Shown here: one piece after another, positions 32,862 through 41,302 of the stretch | How positions within the stretch are numbered: the stretch's first letter is position 1 | Layout: each line of letters begins with the position of its first letter | Source of the DNA: an uncultured beta proteobacterium | GTDB taxonomy: Bacteria > Pseudomonadota > Gammaproteobacteria > Burkholderiales > Burkholderiaceae_C | Assembly: GCA_903844215.1 (NCBI GenBank) | Contig: CAIMSP010000096.1 | Location: 1-47,450 of the forward strand | DNA length: 47,450 bases | Direction of reading: 5' to 3' | Notes under the pieces: generated by a model | Seen by the model: the letters and a program-made list of their open reading frames with translations, nothing else | The model's database searches: none | What the model was told of the DNA's origin: nothing | Made by a program: the position numbers and the translations under genes

Positions 32862-33227
32862 ATGCGTCATTATGAAATCGTACTGTTGATCCATCCGGAT
32901 CAAAGTGAGCAAGTTCCGGCGATGCTGGAGCGTTACAAGGGCATGATCGTTGCCGGCGGCGGAAAAATCCACCGCGTTGAAGATTGGGGTCGGCGCCAGC
33001 TGATGTACCTGATCAACAAATTGGCCAAGGCCCATTACCTGTGCGTCAACATCGAAGCCGACCAAGCGGTCATGGCCGAGTTGGAGCATGCTTTCAAGTT
33101 CAATGACGCGGTTCTGCGGCACCTGACGGTGCTGAAGAAGAAGGCGGATACGGGTCCTTCGTCGATGATGAAGACGGTCGAGCGCGAAGAGTCGCGCAAG
33201 AGCCAGCCCTCCGAATACGCGTCCTGA
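32862..33227 (+). CDS. rpsF: 30S ribosomal protein S6
   Basis: The protein has 121 residues. [25 protein letters not shown] and [18 protein letters not shown] are hallmark S6 segments, with [11 protein letters not shown] at the end of the core fold. The C-terminal tail ([15 protein letters not shown]) is polar. AAGGAG lies 8 nt before the ATG. It is first in the classical S6-PriB-S18-L9 operon. Confidence 0.98.
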   Translation: MRHYEIVLLIHPDQSEQVPAMLERYKGMIVAGGGKIHRVEDWGRRQLMYLINKLAKAHYLCVNIEADQAVMAELEHAFKFNDAVLRHLTVLKKKADTGPSSMMKTVEREESRKSQPSEYAS

Positions 33228-33270
33228 TTTGACAGCGACTTGACTTTTTTGAGAGCGAGAAAGATTCCCC

Positions 33271-33606
33271 ATTGCTAATCAGCTTGTCCTGAGCGCCTGT
33301 ATCGTGGAGACGAATGTCCTGCGCTACACCCCGGCGGGCTTGCCAGCGATTGACCTCAAGCTTGAACACGAATCCGTGCTCGAGCAAGCGGGTCAAACCA
33401 GGCAAGTCAAAGCGTCCATCAAGGCACAGGCCTTTGGCGCCATGGCAGAACGGCTGGTTCGACAAAGCATTGGCAGCGTCTGGCAGTTCAAGGGATTTCT
33501 CGCAACCCCCATCAAAGGCAAGACCGTCGTGTTTCATATTCAGGAATTCGAACAGGATTTAGATCAAAAGCCGGACGGAGTCCAGACTCCGCCCTTCACC
33601 CTTTAG
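33271..33606 (+). CDS. priB: Primosomal replication protein N (PriB), probable AUU start
   Basis: The OB-fold single-stranded DNA-binding protein helps reload DnaB at stalled forks. The conventional in-frame start, GTG 33304, would yield VETNVLRYTPAG and cut off the first beta-strand. Reading from the ATT at 33271 gives ANQLVLSACIVE before it, which aligns with the E. coli N-terminus (TNRLVLSGTVC). No ATG, GTG or TTG exists in frame between the stop at 33250 and 33304; CTG 33289 is the only other option. GAGAAAG lies upstream of the ATT. LKLEHESVLEQAGQTRQV and GFLATPIKGKTVVFHI fit PriB. Length from ATT is 111 residues, close to E. coli PriB (104). Confidence 0.85.
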   Translation: MANQLVLSACIVETNVLRYTPAGLPAIDLKLEHESVLEQAGQTRQVKASIKAQAFGAMAERLVRQSIGSVWQFKGFLATPIKGKTVVFHIQEFEQDLDQKPDGVQTPPFTL

Positions 33607-33615
33607 GAGCCCATC

Positions 33616-33900
33616 ATGGCCGGACCCAGTCGTTTCAAGAACAAAGACAAGCGCCCCAAGCGCCCCGCACAAAACCTGCTTTTCAAGCGCAAGCGCTTTT
33701 GCCGTTTCACGGTGACTGGCGTGGAAGAGATTGACTACAAAGATGTGGACACCCTGCGTGACTTCATCGGCGAAAACGGCAAGATCATTCCCGCTCGCCT
33801 GACTGGCACCCGTGCCATTTTCCAGCGTCAGCTCAACACCGCCATCAAGCGTGCGCGCTTCCTCGCGATGGTGCCGTACAGCGACCAGCACCGCATCTAA
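33616..33900 (+). CDS. rpsR: 30S ribosomal protein S18
   Basis: The protein has 94 residues. [29 protein letters not shown] and the C-terminal [30 protein letters not shown] are characteristic of S18. The Arg/Lys-rich N-terminal extension is common in Burkholderiales. TTAGGAG precedes the ATG. It lies between priB and rplI. Confidence 0.98.
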   Translation: MAGPSRFKNKDKRPKRPAQNLLFKRKRFCRFTVTGVEEIDYKDVDTLRDFIGENGKIIPARLTGTRAIFQRQLNTAIKRARFLAMVPYSDQHRI

Positions 33901-33911
33901 GGAGCTCACAC

Positions 33912-34364
33912 ATGCAAATCATTCTGCTCGACAAAATTGTCAACCTCGGCAACCTGGGCGAAATCGTCCGCGTCAAAGACGGCTACGCCCGCAACTACCT
34001 GATCCCCGCTGGTCGCGCGCGTCGCGCCACGGAAACGGCGAAACAGGAGTTTGAAGTCAAGCGCGCCGAATTGGAAAAGGCCGCTGCTGCCAAGCTCGCC
34101 GAATCACAGGCTCAGGGCGAGAAGCTCACCGGTGCCACCATCAAGCTCACGCAAAAGGCGGGTGTGGATGGTCGGTTGTTTGGCTCGGTCACGAACTTCG
34201 ACATTGCCGAAGAACTGAACAAGCAAGGCTACGCCGTGGTCAAGGCCCAGGTGCGCATGCCCAATGGCCCGATCAAGGTGGTTGGCGAAAGCAAGGTCAA
34301 TGTGGCTCTGCATACCGACGTGGTGGTTGAAATCACTGTTTCGGTGTACGGCGAAACCGCGTAA
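33912..34364 (+). CDS. rplI: 50S ribosomal protein L9
   Basis: The protein has 150 residues, normal for L9. [36 protein letters not shown] is the N-domain signature; a long connecting helix (about residues 42-75) and a C-domain with [19 protein letters not shown] follow. AAGGAG precedes the ATG. A strong terminator follows the gene. Confidence 0.98.
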   Translation: MQIILLDKIVNLGNLGEIVRVKDGYARNYLIPAGRARRATETAKQEFEVKRAELEKAAAAKLAESQAQGEKLTGATIKLTQKAGVDGRLFGSVTNFDIAEELNKQGYAVVKAQVRMPNGPIKVVGESKVNVALHTDVVVEITVSVYGETA

Positions 34365-34390
34365 GCGACCCTTTCCCCCGCATCCGCTCC

Positions 34391-34426
34391 ATGGCCGCCA
34401 GCGCTCGCGCTGGCGGCCATTGTTTT
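34391..34426 (+). terminator. Rho-independent terminator after rplI
   Basis: A 13-bp perfect stem (ATGGCCGCCAGCG, 34391-34403, with its complement at 34408-34420) with a CTCG loop is followed by TGTTTTT. It closes the rpsF-rplI operon before dnaB. Confidence 0.92.
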
Positions 34427-34524
34427 TGGGTGAGATTTCCACAGCTTGCCCCAAGCTTGTACCCAGGCTTTCCCTGGACGCCACCCACGTGGCGGCGTAG
34501 CATCGAAGGCTTCAAGGAATTGCC

Positions 34525-35931
34525 ATGTCTGCCGTGTTTTCAGCCTCCGACGACCATTTCACCCCTGACCGACAGGTGGCGCAATTGCGCATACCGCCGC
34601 ACTCGGTGGAGGCGGAGTCGAGCGTGCTCGGCGGCCTGCTGCTGGACAACCAGGCCTGGGACCGGGTCGGCGATTTGCTGGTGGATCGCGATTTTTACCG
34701 CTACGAGCACCGCGTCGTCTACGGCGCCATCAGCACGCTGGTGAATGCGTCCAAACCCGCCGACGTCATCACCGTCTTCGAACAATTGCAAAGCCTGGGC
34801 AAGGCCGAGGAAGTGGGCGGTCTGGCGTACCTGAATTCACTCGCGCAGTACGTTCCCAGCGCCAGCAATATCCGCCGCTACGCCGAGATCGTGCGCGAGC
34901 GCTCCATCCTGCGCAAGCTGGTGAGCGCCAGCGATGAGATCGCCACCAACGCGTTCAACCCGCAGGGCAAGCCGGTGGCCAAGATCCTGGACGAGGCCGA
35001 GCAGAAGATCTTCAACATCGGTGAAGAAGGCTCGCGCATGAAGCAGGGCTTTCAGGGCATGGACACGCTGGTGGTCGAACTGCTGGACCGGGTGCAAGAG
35101 ATGGCCGACAACCCGATGGACATCACCGGCGTGCCCACGGGCTTCTACGACCTGGACCGCATGACCTCGGGCTTTCAGGCCGGCGACATGGTGGTGCTGG
35201 CGGCGCGCCCCTCCATGGGCAAGACGGCGCTGGCGATCAATATCGCCGAGCACGTGGCGCTGAACGAAGGCCTGCCGGTGGCGGTGTTTTCGATGGAAAT
35301 GGGTGCCTCGCAATTGGCGGTGCGTATCGTGGGATCGATCGGCCGCATCGACCAGACGCATTTGCGCACCGGCAAGCTCACCGACGAAGAATGGCCACGC
35401 CTGACCGAAGCGATCGAGAAGCTGCGCAACGTCTCATTGCATATCGATGAAACCCCCGGTTTGACAACGAGTGAACTGCGCGCCAATGCGCGGCGCCTGG
35501 CGCGCCAGTGCGGCAAGCTCGGCCTGATCGTGGTGGACTATTTGCAACTCATGAGCGGCTCCAGTGCCGATGGTGAAAATCGCGCCACCGAGCTGGGCGA
35601 AATTTCCCGCGGACTGAAGATGCTCGCCAAGGAATTGCAGTGCCCGGTGATTGCGCTGTCGCAGCTCAACCGCAGCGTTGAAACCCGCACCGACAAGCGT
35701 CCCATGATGAGCGATTTGCGCGAGTCCGGCGCCATCGAGCAGGATGCCGACGTCATCATGTTCATCTACCGCGACGACTACTACAACAAGGAAAGCAAGG
35801 AGCCCGGCGTGACCGAGATCATCATCGGCAAGCAGCGCAACGGCCCCACCGGAACCGTCAAGCTGGCCTTCATCAAGAACCTCACGCGCTTCGAGAGCCT
35901 GGCCCATGGCGGCGGCGGCGGGGACTTCTGA
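34525..35931 (+). CDS. dnaB: Replicative DNA helicase DnaB
   Basis: The protein has 468 residues. The N-terminal helical domain contains IPPHSVEAESSVLGGLLLDN, which binds primase. The RecA-like motor has Walker A ARPSMGKTALAINIAEH, Walker B LIVVDYLQLMSG, and the downstream blocks ALSQLNRSVETRTDKRPMMSDLRESGAIEQDAD and IIIGKQRNGPTGTVKLAF. No intein is present. It unwinds DNA at the fork. The gene follows the L9 terminator and is convergent with the PIN-PhoH gene. Confidence 0.98.
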   Translation: MSAVFSASDDHFTPDRQVAQLRIPPHSVEAESSVLGGLLLDNQAWDRVGDLLVDRDFYRYEHRVVYGAISTLVNASKPADVITVFEQLQSLGKAEEVGGLAYLNSLAQYVPSASNIRRYAEIVRERSILRKLVSASDEIATNAFNPQGKPVAKILDEAEQKIFNIGEEGSRMKQGFQGMDTLVVELLDRVQEMADNPMDITGVPTGFYDLDRMTSGFQAGDMVVLAARPSMGKTALAINIAEHVALNEGLPVAVFSMEMGASQLAVRIVGSIGRIDQTHLRTGKLTDEEWPRLTEAIEKLRNVSLHIDETPGLTTSELRANARRLARQCGKLGLIVVDYLQLMSGSSADGENRATELGEISRGLKMLAKELQCPVIALSQLNRSVETRTDKRPMMSDLRESGAIEQDADVIMFIYRDDYYNKESKEPGVTEIIIGKQRNGPTGTVKLAFIKNLTRFESLAHGGGGGDF

Positions 35932-35942
35932 GGCCTTGCGCT

Positions 35943-35997
35943 AACTTTCATGCCTGGTGCGCCAGGCGCGCCAGCACCATGAAAGTTCGTTCTTTCA
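35943..35997 (+). repeat. Dispersed palindromic element, copy D, in the dnaB/phoH convergent gap
   Basis: AACTTTCATG, a GC-rich inner arm (CCTGGTGCGCC/GGCGCGCCAG), CATGAAAGTT, then TTCGTT and CTTTCA. The outer arms form a stem of about 10 bp continuing into the GC-rich inner part; the middle arm can alternatively pair with the downstream CTTTCA. Its position between two convergent genes could serve as a bidirectional terminator, although no long T-run is present. Confidence 0.72.
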
Positions 35998-36027
35998 CAC
36001 TAACCCGACCTACCAATGTCCGTATTC

Positions 36028-37710
36028 CTACAAGACTTCGCTGGCGAAGTCGGCCAGCCGCGAGCGTTCGCCGCGTGCCAGCGTGATGTGGCCGCCGTGT
36101 GGCCAGCCCTTGAACTTGTCCACGGCAAAGGTCAGTCCGGACGAGCCTTCGGTCAGGTAAGGGGTGTCGATCTGCGCCAGGTTGCCCATGCAAATGATCT
36201 TGGTGCCGGGGCCCGCGCGCGTGATCAGGGTCTTCATCTGTTTGGGCGTCAGGTTCTGCGCTTCGTCGATGATGAGGTACTTGTTCAGGAAGGTGCGACC
36301 GCGCATGAAGTTCATGCTCTTGATCTTGACGCGGGAGCGGATCAAGTCGTTGGTCGCAGCGCGTCCCCATTCGCCCGCGTTGGTATCCGTCTTGGCCAGC
36401 GCTTCCAGGTTGTCGTCCAGCGCGCCCATCCACGGGCCCATTTTTTCTTCTTCGGTGCCCGGAAGAAAACCGATGTCGTCACCGACTGAGACCGTGGCCC
36501 GCGTCATGATGATTTCGGTGTAGCGCCGGTCGTCCAGCACCTGCGTCAGCCCTGCAGCCAGCGCCATCAGGGTCTTGCCGCTGCCGGCCGTTCCGGTGAG
36601 GGTGACGAAGTCCACTTCCGGGTCCATCAGCAGGTTCAAGGCGAAATTCTGTTCCCGGTTGCGCGCCGCAATGCCCCAGACCGCGTGCTTCAAATGCGTG
36701 TAGTCCTTGAGCGTTTTGAGCACCGCCGTTTTGCCGCGGATTTCGGTGACGCGGGCGTACAGGCTGGGCTCGCCGGGCGCTTCGAAATAGACGAACTGAT
36801 TGATCATCATGCTCGGAACGATGGGGCCGGCGATGCGATAACAGGTGTGCACGCCCTGCTGCCAGCTCTCCACCGCGTTGCCGACAACGCTCCAGAAGTC
36901 GCTCGGAAGGGCGAGCCAGCCGCAGTACAACAAGTCGCCGTCTTCCAGGGTCTTGTCGTTTTGGTAATCCTCGGTAGGCAGTCCCAAAGCGCGCGCCTTG
37001 ACGCGCATGTTGATGTCCTTGGACACCAGCACCACCTCGCGTGGCGCCAGTTCTTGGCGCAGCGCCGCCACCACGCCCAGGATCTGATTGTCGGCCTTGC
37101 CCTGGGGCAGGCTCAGCGGCAGCGTGTAGTTGAGTGGCTGCGTCTGAAAGAACAATTTGCCACGCGCTTGCGTGTGGCCCGTGTGGTCCAGTTGGAGTCC
37201 CGCGACGATGTCGCCATTCTGGGCCACGGCCAGCGCGTCCAGCGTGCGGCTGGTCTGACGCGCATTGCGCGCCACTTCGGTCATGCCCTTCTTGTGGCCG
37301 TCGAGTTCTTCCAGCACGATCATGGGCAGGAAGATGTCGTGCTCTTCGAAGCGGAACAGGCACATCGGGTCGTGCAGCAGCACGTTGGTGTCGAGCACAA
37401 ACAGTTTCGCCGGTCCGGTGCTCGGCTTCTTGCGCGCTGGGGTGGGCGCGCTGAGCGCGGGCGCCTTTTTGCGCGGGGGCTGCTGAGCTACGGGCTCGGC
37501 GGCGACGGCCTGGTGTGGCACGAGTGCGGCCGGTGTCGCGGTGCGCACCGGCAAGGCCGCAACAGGCGCCACGACCGGCGGACGCACCGCACGCAAGGGC
37601 TTGATCTCGGCGCTGGAGTGGACCACTGGCGGGGCATCGTGCGCCGGCGCCTCGTAGCTGAGTTGGGACAACAGGCTGGCGCGTTTGGTGGGGGCAGGTG
37701 GCAAAGGCAT
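36028..37710 (-). CDS. PhoH-family ATPase with N-terminal PIN domain (PhoH2-like)
   Basis: The protein has 560 residues. The first 100 or so are Pro/Ala/Val-rich and probably disordered. The PIN nuclease domain begins at KLFVLDTNVLLHDP with acidic residues in VLEELDGHKKG and a later VSKDINMRVKA. The PhoH ATPase has Walker A TLTGTAGSGKTLMALA, Walker B LIIDEAQNLTPKQMK and ICMGNLAQIDTPYLTEGSSGL. PIN-PhoH proteins are RNA helicase/RNases in other bacteria. I see no Pho box upstream despite the historical name. A dispersed palindrome lies at its 3' end. Confidence 0.95.
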   Translation of the reverse strand: MPLPPAPTKRASLLSQLSYEAPAHDAPPVVHSSAEIKPLRAVRPPVVAPVAALPVRTATPAALVPHQAVAAEPVAQQPPRKKAPALSAPTPARKKPSTGPAKLFVLDTNVLLHDPMCLFRFEEHDIFLPMIVLEELDGHKKGMTEVARNARQTSRTLDALAVAQNGDIVAGLQLDHTGHTQARGKLFFQTQPLNYTLPLSLPQGKADNQILGVVAALRQELAPREVVLVSKDINMRVKARALGLPTEDYQNDKTLEDGDLLYCGWLALPSDFWSVVGNAVESWQQGVHTCYRIAGPIVPSMMINQFVYFEAPGEPSLYARVTEIRGKTAVLKTLKDYTHLKHAVWGIAARNREQNFALNLLMDPEVDFVTLTGTAGSGKTLMALAAGLTQVLDDRRYTEIIMTRATVSVGDDIGFLPGTEEEKMGPWMGALDDNLEALAKTDTNAGEWGRAATNDLIRSRVKIKSMNFMRGRTFLNKYLIIDEAQNLTPKQMKTLITRAGPGTKIICMGNLAQIDTPYLTEGSSGLTFAVDKFKGWPHGGHITLARGERSRLADFASEVL

Positions 37711-37742
37711 GGAGCTTGGGGTTCAATCAGAGTTCAGAAAAC

Positions 37743-37776
37743 AAAAAAGCCGCCCGGTGGCCTGGGCGGCTTTTTT
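37743..37776 (-). terminator. Rho-independent terminator after bcp (T-runs on both strands)
   Basis: GCCGCCC and GGGCGGC form a 7-bp GC stem with an 8-nt loop, flanked by six A on the left and six T on the right. For minus-strand bcp transcription it ends in T6. It separates bcp from the PIN-PhoH gene. Confidence 0.9.
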
Positions 37777-37851
37777 GCCTCGTGCAGTGCAGGCCGCACC
37801 GGCATGTGGTCATTATGCACGGGAGCGGTGACGCTTCTCCGCAGGGCGCAA

Positions 37852-38337
37852 TCACGCCAGCGCGGCGGCCTTCTTCAGGGCCTTGACCGCCTTGAGCACT
37901 TCTTCAACGTGCCCTGGCACCTTCAGGCCACGCCATTCCTGCTTGACCAGGCCGTCGGCGCCGATCAAAAAGGTGCTGCGTTCGATGCCCTTGACCTTCT
38001 TGCCATACATGATTTTGTTCTTGACCACGCCGAACATGTGGCACATTTTTTCTTCCGTGTCGGCGATCAGTTCAAACTGGAGCTCCAATTTGGCCTTGAA
38101 CTCGTCGTGCGATTTCATGTTGTCGCGAGACACGCCAAAAACGATCGCTCCGGCCTTCACGAAGTCCTTGAACTTGTCGCGGAACTGCATGGCTTCGGTG
38201 GTGCAACCGGGCGTATTGTCCTTCGGATAGAAGTACAAGATGAACGGCGTGCCGAGATGGGAAATGTTGGAAACCTTGACGCCGCTGGTGGCATTGGCTT
38301 CAAATTCAGGGAGTGGTTTGTTGACAACGATCGCCAT
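37852..38337 (-). CDS. bcp: Peroxiredoxin, Bcp/PrxQ type
   Basis: The protein has 161 residues. The thioredoxin fold contains the peroxidatic cysteine in YFYPKDNTPGCTTEAMQFRD (Cys near residue 45). PGCTTEA lacks the resolving cysteine five residues later that many PrxQ enzymes carry (here Met), so it may be a one-Cys or atypical form; Cys98 in EEKMCHMFG could substitute. FGVSRDNMKSHDEF and RSTFLIGADGLV are family blocks. It reduces peroxides in the cytoplasm. Confidence 0.93.
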   Translation of the reverse strand: MAIVVNKPLPEFEANATSGVKVSNISHLGTPFILYFYPKDNTPGCTTEAMQFRDKFKDFVKAGAIVFGVSRDNMKSHDEFKAKLELQFELIADTEEKMCHMFGVVKNKIMYGKKVKGIERSTFLIGADGLVKQEWRGLKVPGHVEEVLKAVKALKKAAALA

Positions 38338-38464
38338 ATTTCTTCAATCTTTTGTGACAGGATGTGCTCGTTGGAAGGTTCAGGCATTTGCGCTGGTAGA
38401 TCTTTTTCGCCTCGAACCGCAGCCTGCGATTTTACCAGCAAAACGCACACAGTTCGCAAACTGG

Positions 38465-38839
38465 CTACGCCTGCTCCACCAGCAGGGCGGCGACGACGTG
38501 GCGGCCCTCGCTGGCCAGGATGTTGTAGGTGCGGCAGGCCGCCGCCGTGTCCATGGTTTCCAGGCCGATGTGGCGTTGCATCAAGCCCTGCAGCCATTGC
38601 GGCGGAGGAAAGCGCAGCCGTGCGCCGCTGCCAAAAAGCACCAGCTCCGCGTCCAGCGCGTCGAGTTGGGCAAAATGGGATGGCGTCAAATCTTCAAAGC
38701 GCGAACAAGGCCAGTCCAGGCACAGGCCGCGTGAACTCAGCAAAATGCTGGCGGTCTTCTTCTCGCCGTTGACCGCAATCCACCCTGGGCCCAGGCCGCT
38801 GACGACCAGGCCATCCAACTTGTCGGCTTGCAGTTTCAT
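38465..38839 (-). CDS. Mth938-like (DUF498) domain protein
   Basis: The protein has 124 residues from the ATG at 38839; the longer upstream frame to 38923 is rejected because it starts with non-family sequence. IAVNGEKKTASILLSSRGL, DALDAELVLFGSGARLRFPPPQWLQGLMQRHIGLETMDTAAACRTYNILASEGRHVVAALLVE matches the small Mth938/NDUFAF3-like fold in order; the GSG and TxAACRTYN blocks are typical. Its function in bacteria is unclear. It is divergent from alaA (166 bp). Confidence 0.88.
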   Translation of the reverse strand: MKLQADKLDGLVVSGLGPGWIAVNGEKKTASILLSSRGLCLDWPCSRFEDLTPSHFAQLDALDAELVLFGSGARLRFPPPQWLQGLMQRHIGLETMDTAAACRTYNILASEGRHVVAALLVEQA

Positions 38840-39005
38840 GCTTTTGGTTTTCTCGTTAGAAAGGCGTTTCGGAGTCGGGGCGGGGCAGGGGTTCCATCGG
38901 CCGCTACAGGCACTCTTAGGCAAATTGCGCCGACAGGGTCGGTTGGTCCGAAGGAACTGTGGTCCAATTATAGGTTTTCACCAGCGAAACGCCCTCGGAG
39001 GGACT

Positions 39006-40238
39006 TTGAAACCTATTCTGAAATCTGCTAAGTTAGCCAACGTCTGCTACGACATCCGCGGCCCCATCATGGACCGTGCCCGCCAGATGGAGGAAGAGGG
39101 GCAGAAGATCATCAAGCTCAATATCGGCAATCTGGCCGTGTTCGGCTTTGACGCGCCCGAGGAAATTCAGCAGGACATGATTCGCAACCTGCCCAATTCC
39201 GCAGGCTACTCCGACAGCAAGGGCATCTTTGCGGCGCGCAAGGCGGTGATGCACAGCACCCAGCAGCAGGGGATCAAGGGCGTGACGCTGGAAGACATCT
39301 ATCTTGGCAACGGCGCCAGCGAGCTCATCGTCATGGCCACCAATGCCTTGCTCGACGACGGCGACGAACTGCTGCTGCCCGCGCCTGACTACCCCTTGTG
39401 GACGGCGGCCGTGAGTCTGTCTGGTGCCACGCCGGTGCACTATCTGTGCGATGAAGCCTGCGGCTGGATGCCCGACCTGAACGACATCGCCGCGAAGATC
39501 ACGCCGCGCACCAAGGGCATCGTCGTCATCAACCCGAACAATCCCACGGGCGCGCTGTATTCGGATGACTTGCTCAAGGCCATCGTCGTGATGGCACGCG
39601 AGCACAACCTGGTGATCTTCGCCGACGAGGTCTACGACAAGGTGTTGTATGACGGCGTGCAGCACACGCCGATCGCCTCGTTGAGCGAAGACGTGTTGAC
39701 ACTGACCTTCAACAGCCTGTCCAAGAGCCACCGCTCCTGCGGCTACCGGGCCGGCTGGATGGTCGTCACCGGGGACAAGAAGGCGGCGCGCGACTACATC
39801 GAAGGCCTGAACATGCTCTCCAACATGCGGCTGTGCGCGAATGTGCCGGGCCAATGGGCGATTCAGACGGCGCTGGGTGGCTATCAGAGCATCAACGAAC
39901 TCGTGGGCGAGGGCGGTCGCTTGCGCAAACAGCGCGACCTGGCCTACGAGCTGATCACGGCCATTCCCGGCGTGAGTTGCGTCAAGCCCACGGCCGCGCT
40001 CTACATGTTCCCCAAGCTCGACCCCAAGGTCTATCCGATCCAGGACGACCAGCAGTTCTTTTTGGAGCTGCTGGAGGAGACCAAGGTCATGCTGGTGCAG
40101 GGAACGGGCTTCAACTGGCCCACGCCTGACCACTTTCGCATCGTCTTCCTGCCACACGAGGACGAGTTGCGTGAAGCCATTGGGCGCATGGCCAAGTTCT
40201 TCGAACATTACCGAAAACGCCATGGCGCAACGGTGTGA
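39006..40238 (+). CDS. alaA: Alanine transaminase AlaA-like PLP aminotransferase
   Basis: The protein has 410 residues from TTG 39006, which follows CGGAGGGAC; an in-frame upstream run to 38529 is a shadow of the divergent gene. The start MKPILKSAKLANVCYDIRGP aligns with E. coli AlaA (SPIEKSSKLENVCYDIRGP). Further blocks are GNGASELIVMATNALL, APDYPLWTAAVSLSG, INPNNPTGALYS, FADEVYDKVLYD, and the PLP lysine in FNSLSKSHRSCGYRAGW. It makes alanine from pyruvate and glutamate. The usual NIGNPAPFGF reads NIGNLAVFGF. The downstream DUF1176-like gene starts immediately after the stop. Confidence 0.93.
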   Translation: MKPILKSAKLANVCYDIRGPIMDRARQMEEEGQKIIKLNIGNLAVFGFDAPEEIQQDMIRNLPNSAGYSDSKGIFAARKAVMHSTQQQGIKGVTLEDIYLGNGASELIVMATNALLDDGDELLLPAPDYPLWTAAVSLSGATPVHYLCDEACGWMPDLNDIAAKITPRTKGIVVINPNNPTGALYSDDLLKAIVVMAREHNLVIFADEVYDKVLYDGVQHTPIASLSEDVLTLTFNSLSKSHRSCGYRAGWMVVTGDKKAARDYIEGLNMLSNMRLCANVPGQWAIQTALGGYQSINELVGEGGRLRKQRDLAYELITAIPGVSCVKPTAALYMFPKLDPKVYPIQDDQQFFLELLEETKVMLVQGTGFNWPTPDHFRIVFLPHEDELREAIGRMAKFFEHYRKRHGATV

Positions 40239-40239
40239 G

Positions 40240-41289
40240 ATGGCGGTCGCGCTGCGGGGCGTCGCGTCGGTGTGGCGCCGCTCGTGCATGACGGCTTGGG
40301 TGGGTGCGGCGCTGGGTGCCGCCGCTGCCCCACCCGCCAGCCTGCTGCACAAGGATTGGGAACTGCAGTGCGACAACACGCGCACCTGTCGCGCGGCGGG
40401 CTACGCGCCTGAAGACACGGCGGACGGCCCGGTCTCGCTCAAGATCACGCGTGCGGCAGGCGCGGCGACGCCAATTCAAATGGAACTGCGGCTGGAAGCT
40501 GAAGATGGCGTCACCGGCACGGCGCGCATGCAGGTGGGTTCGTTGCGACTCACGGACTTGCCCTTGTCAGCCCCCGACGGCGGCGCCGCAAAACAGTTCA
40601 GTGCGTTGCAGACGCAGGCGGCTTTGACTGCCTTTTTCAAGGCCGACTTGGCGCTGTTTCAGGTGGGCTCGCAGCGCTGGACGCTGTCACTGGCGGGGCT
40701 GAATGCGGTCTTGCTGAAAATGGACGAAGCACAGGGGCGTTTGGGCACACCCGGCGCGCTGATTCGCAAAGGCACACGCAGCGAAGCCGAGGTGCTGGCG
40801 CCACTGCCGGTGCCGCAGATTCGTGCCGTCGTGCCGGTTTCGACAAGGCCATTGAGCAACGCAATCACCCAGGCGCTGCTCAAGGCCGTCCCCAAGTCCG
40901 ACTACGAATACTGCAGCAGCAGCGAACTTCAGGCCAAGGCCTATCGGCTGACGCAACACCTGTTGCTGCTCACCCAAACGTGTGAGATGGGTGCGTACAA
41001 CCAAACGGAACTGCTCTGGCTGGCGCCGGACAACGCCCCCTATCTCCCGCGCTTGCTGCAAGCCAGTGGCGAATTCGACCCGGCCACCGGTGCCGCGCAT
41101 TACGGCATGAAGGGGCGTGGCCTGGGTGACTGTTGGCATACTCAGACATGGCGCTTCAGCGGCCAGGGATTCACCCTGGCTGATGAAGGCGTTGATGGCG
41201 CATGCCGTGGTTTTGTGGGTGGTGCGTGGCAGTTGCCCGTCCACGTAAGCCGGGTGATCGAGCCTGCAGGCGTGAAGACACAAAAATAG
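40240..41289 (+). CDS. Exported DUF1176-like protein
   Basis: The protein has 349 residues from the ATG at 40240 (one base after the alaA stop, GGTGTGAG upstream); the ATG at 40222, overlapping alaA, is an alternative. An N-terminal hydrophobic stretch (MTAWVGAALGAAAAP) looks like a signal peptide. HKDWELQCDNTRTCRAAGY is typical of DUF1176 proteins, as are the C-terminal cysteines in GLGDCWHTQTWRF and GACRGF, which may form disulfides. VVPVSTRPLSNAI supports the assignment. Likely periplasmic, of unknown function. hom follows after 13 bp. Confidence 0.82.
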   Translation: MAVALRGVASVWRRSCMTAWVGAALGAAAAPPASLLHKDWELQCDNTRTCRAAGYAPEDTADGPVSLKITRAAGAATPIQMELRLEAEDGVTGTARMQVGSLRLTDLPLSAPDGGAAKQFSALQTQAALTAFFKADLALFQVGSQRWTLSLAGLNAVLLKMDEAQGRLGTPGALIRKGTRSEAEVLAPLPVPQIRAVVPVSTRPLSNAITQALLKAVPKSDYEYCSSSELQAKAYRLTQHLLLLTQTCEMGAYNQTELLWLAPDNAPYLPRLLQASGEFDPATGAAHYGMKGRGLGDCWHTQTWRFSGQGFTLADEGVDGACRGFVGGAWQLPVHVSRVIEPAGVKTQK

Positions 41290-41302
41290 GAAAAATGAAA
41301 TC

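Noticed and set aside
36685..38772. 695-codon open frame on the plus strand
   Set aside because: Runs antisense through the PIN-PhoH and bcp genes and across their terminator; no family pattern.
39006..40238. AlaA variation NIGNLAVFGF (usually NIGNPAPFGF) as a sign of changed function
   Set aside because: The PLP lysine and substrate motifs are intact; two substitutions in one loop are too little to argue for a new activity.
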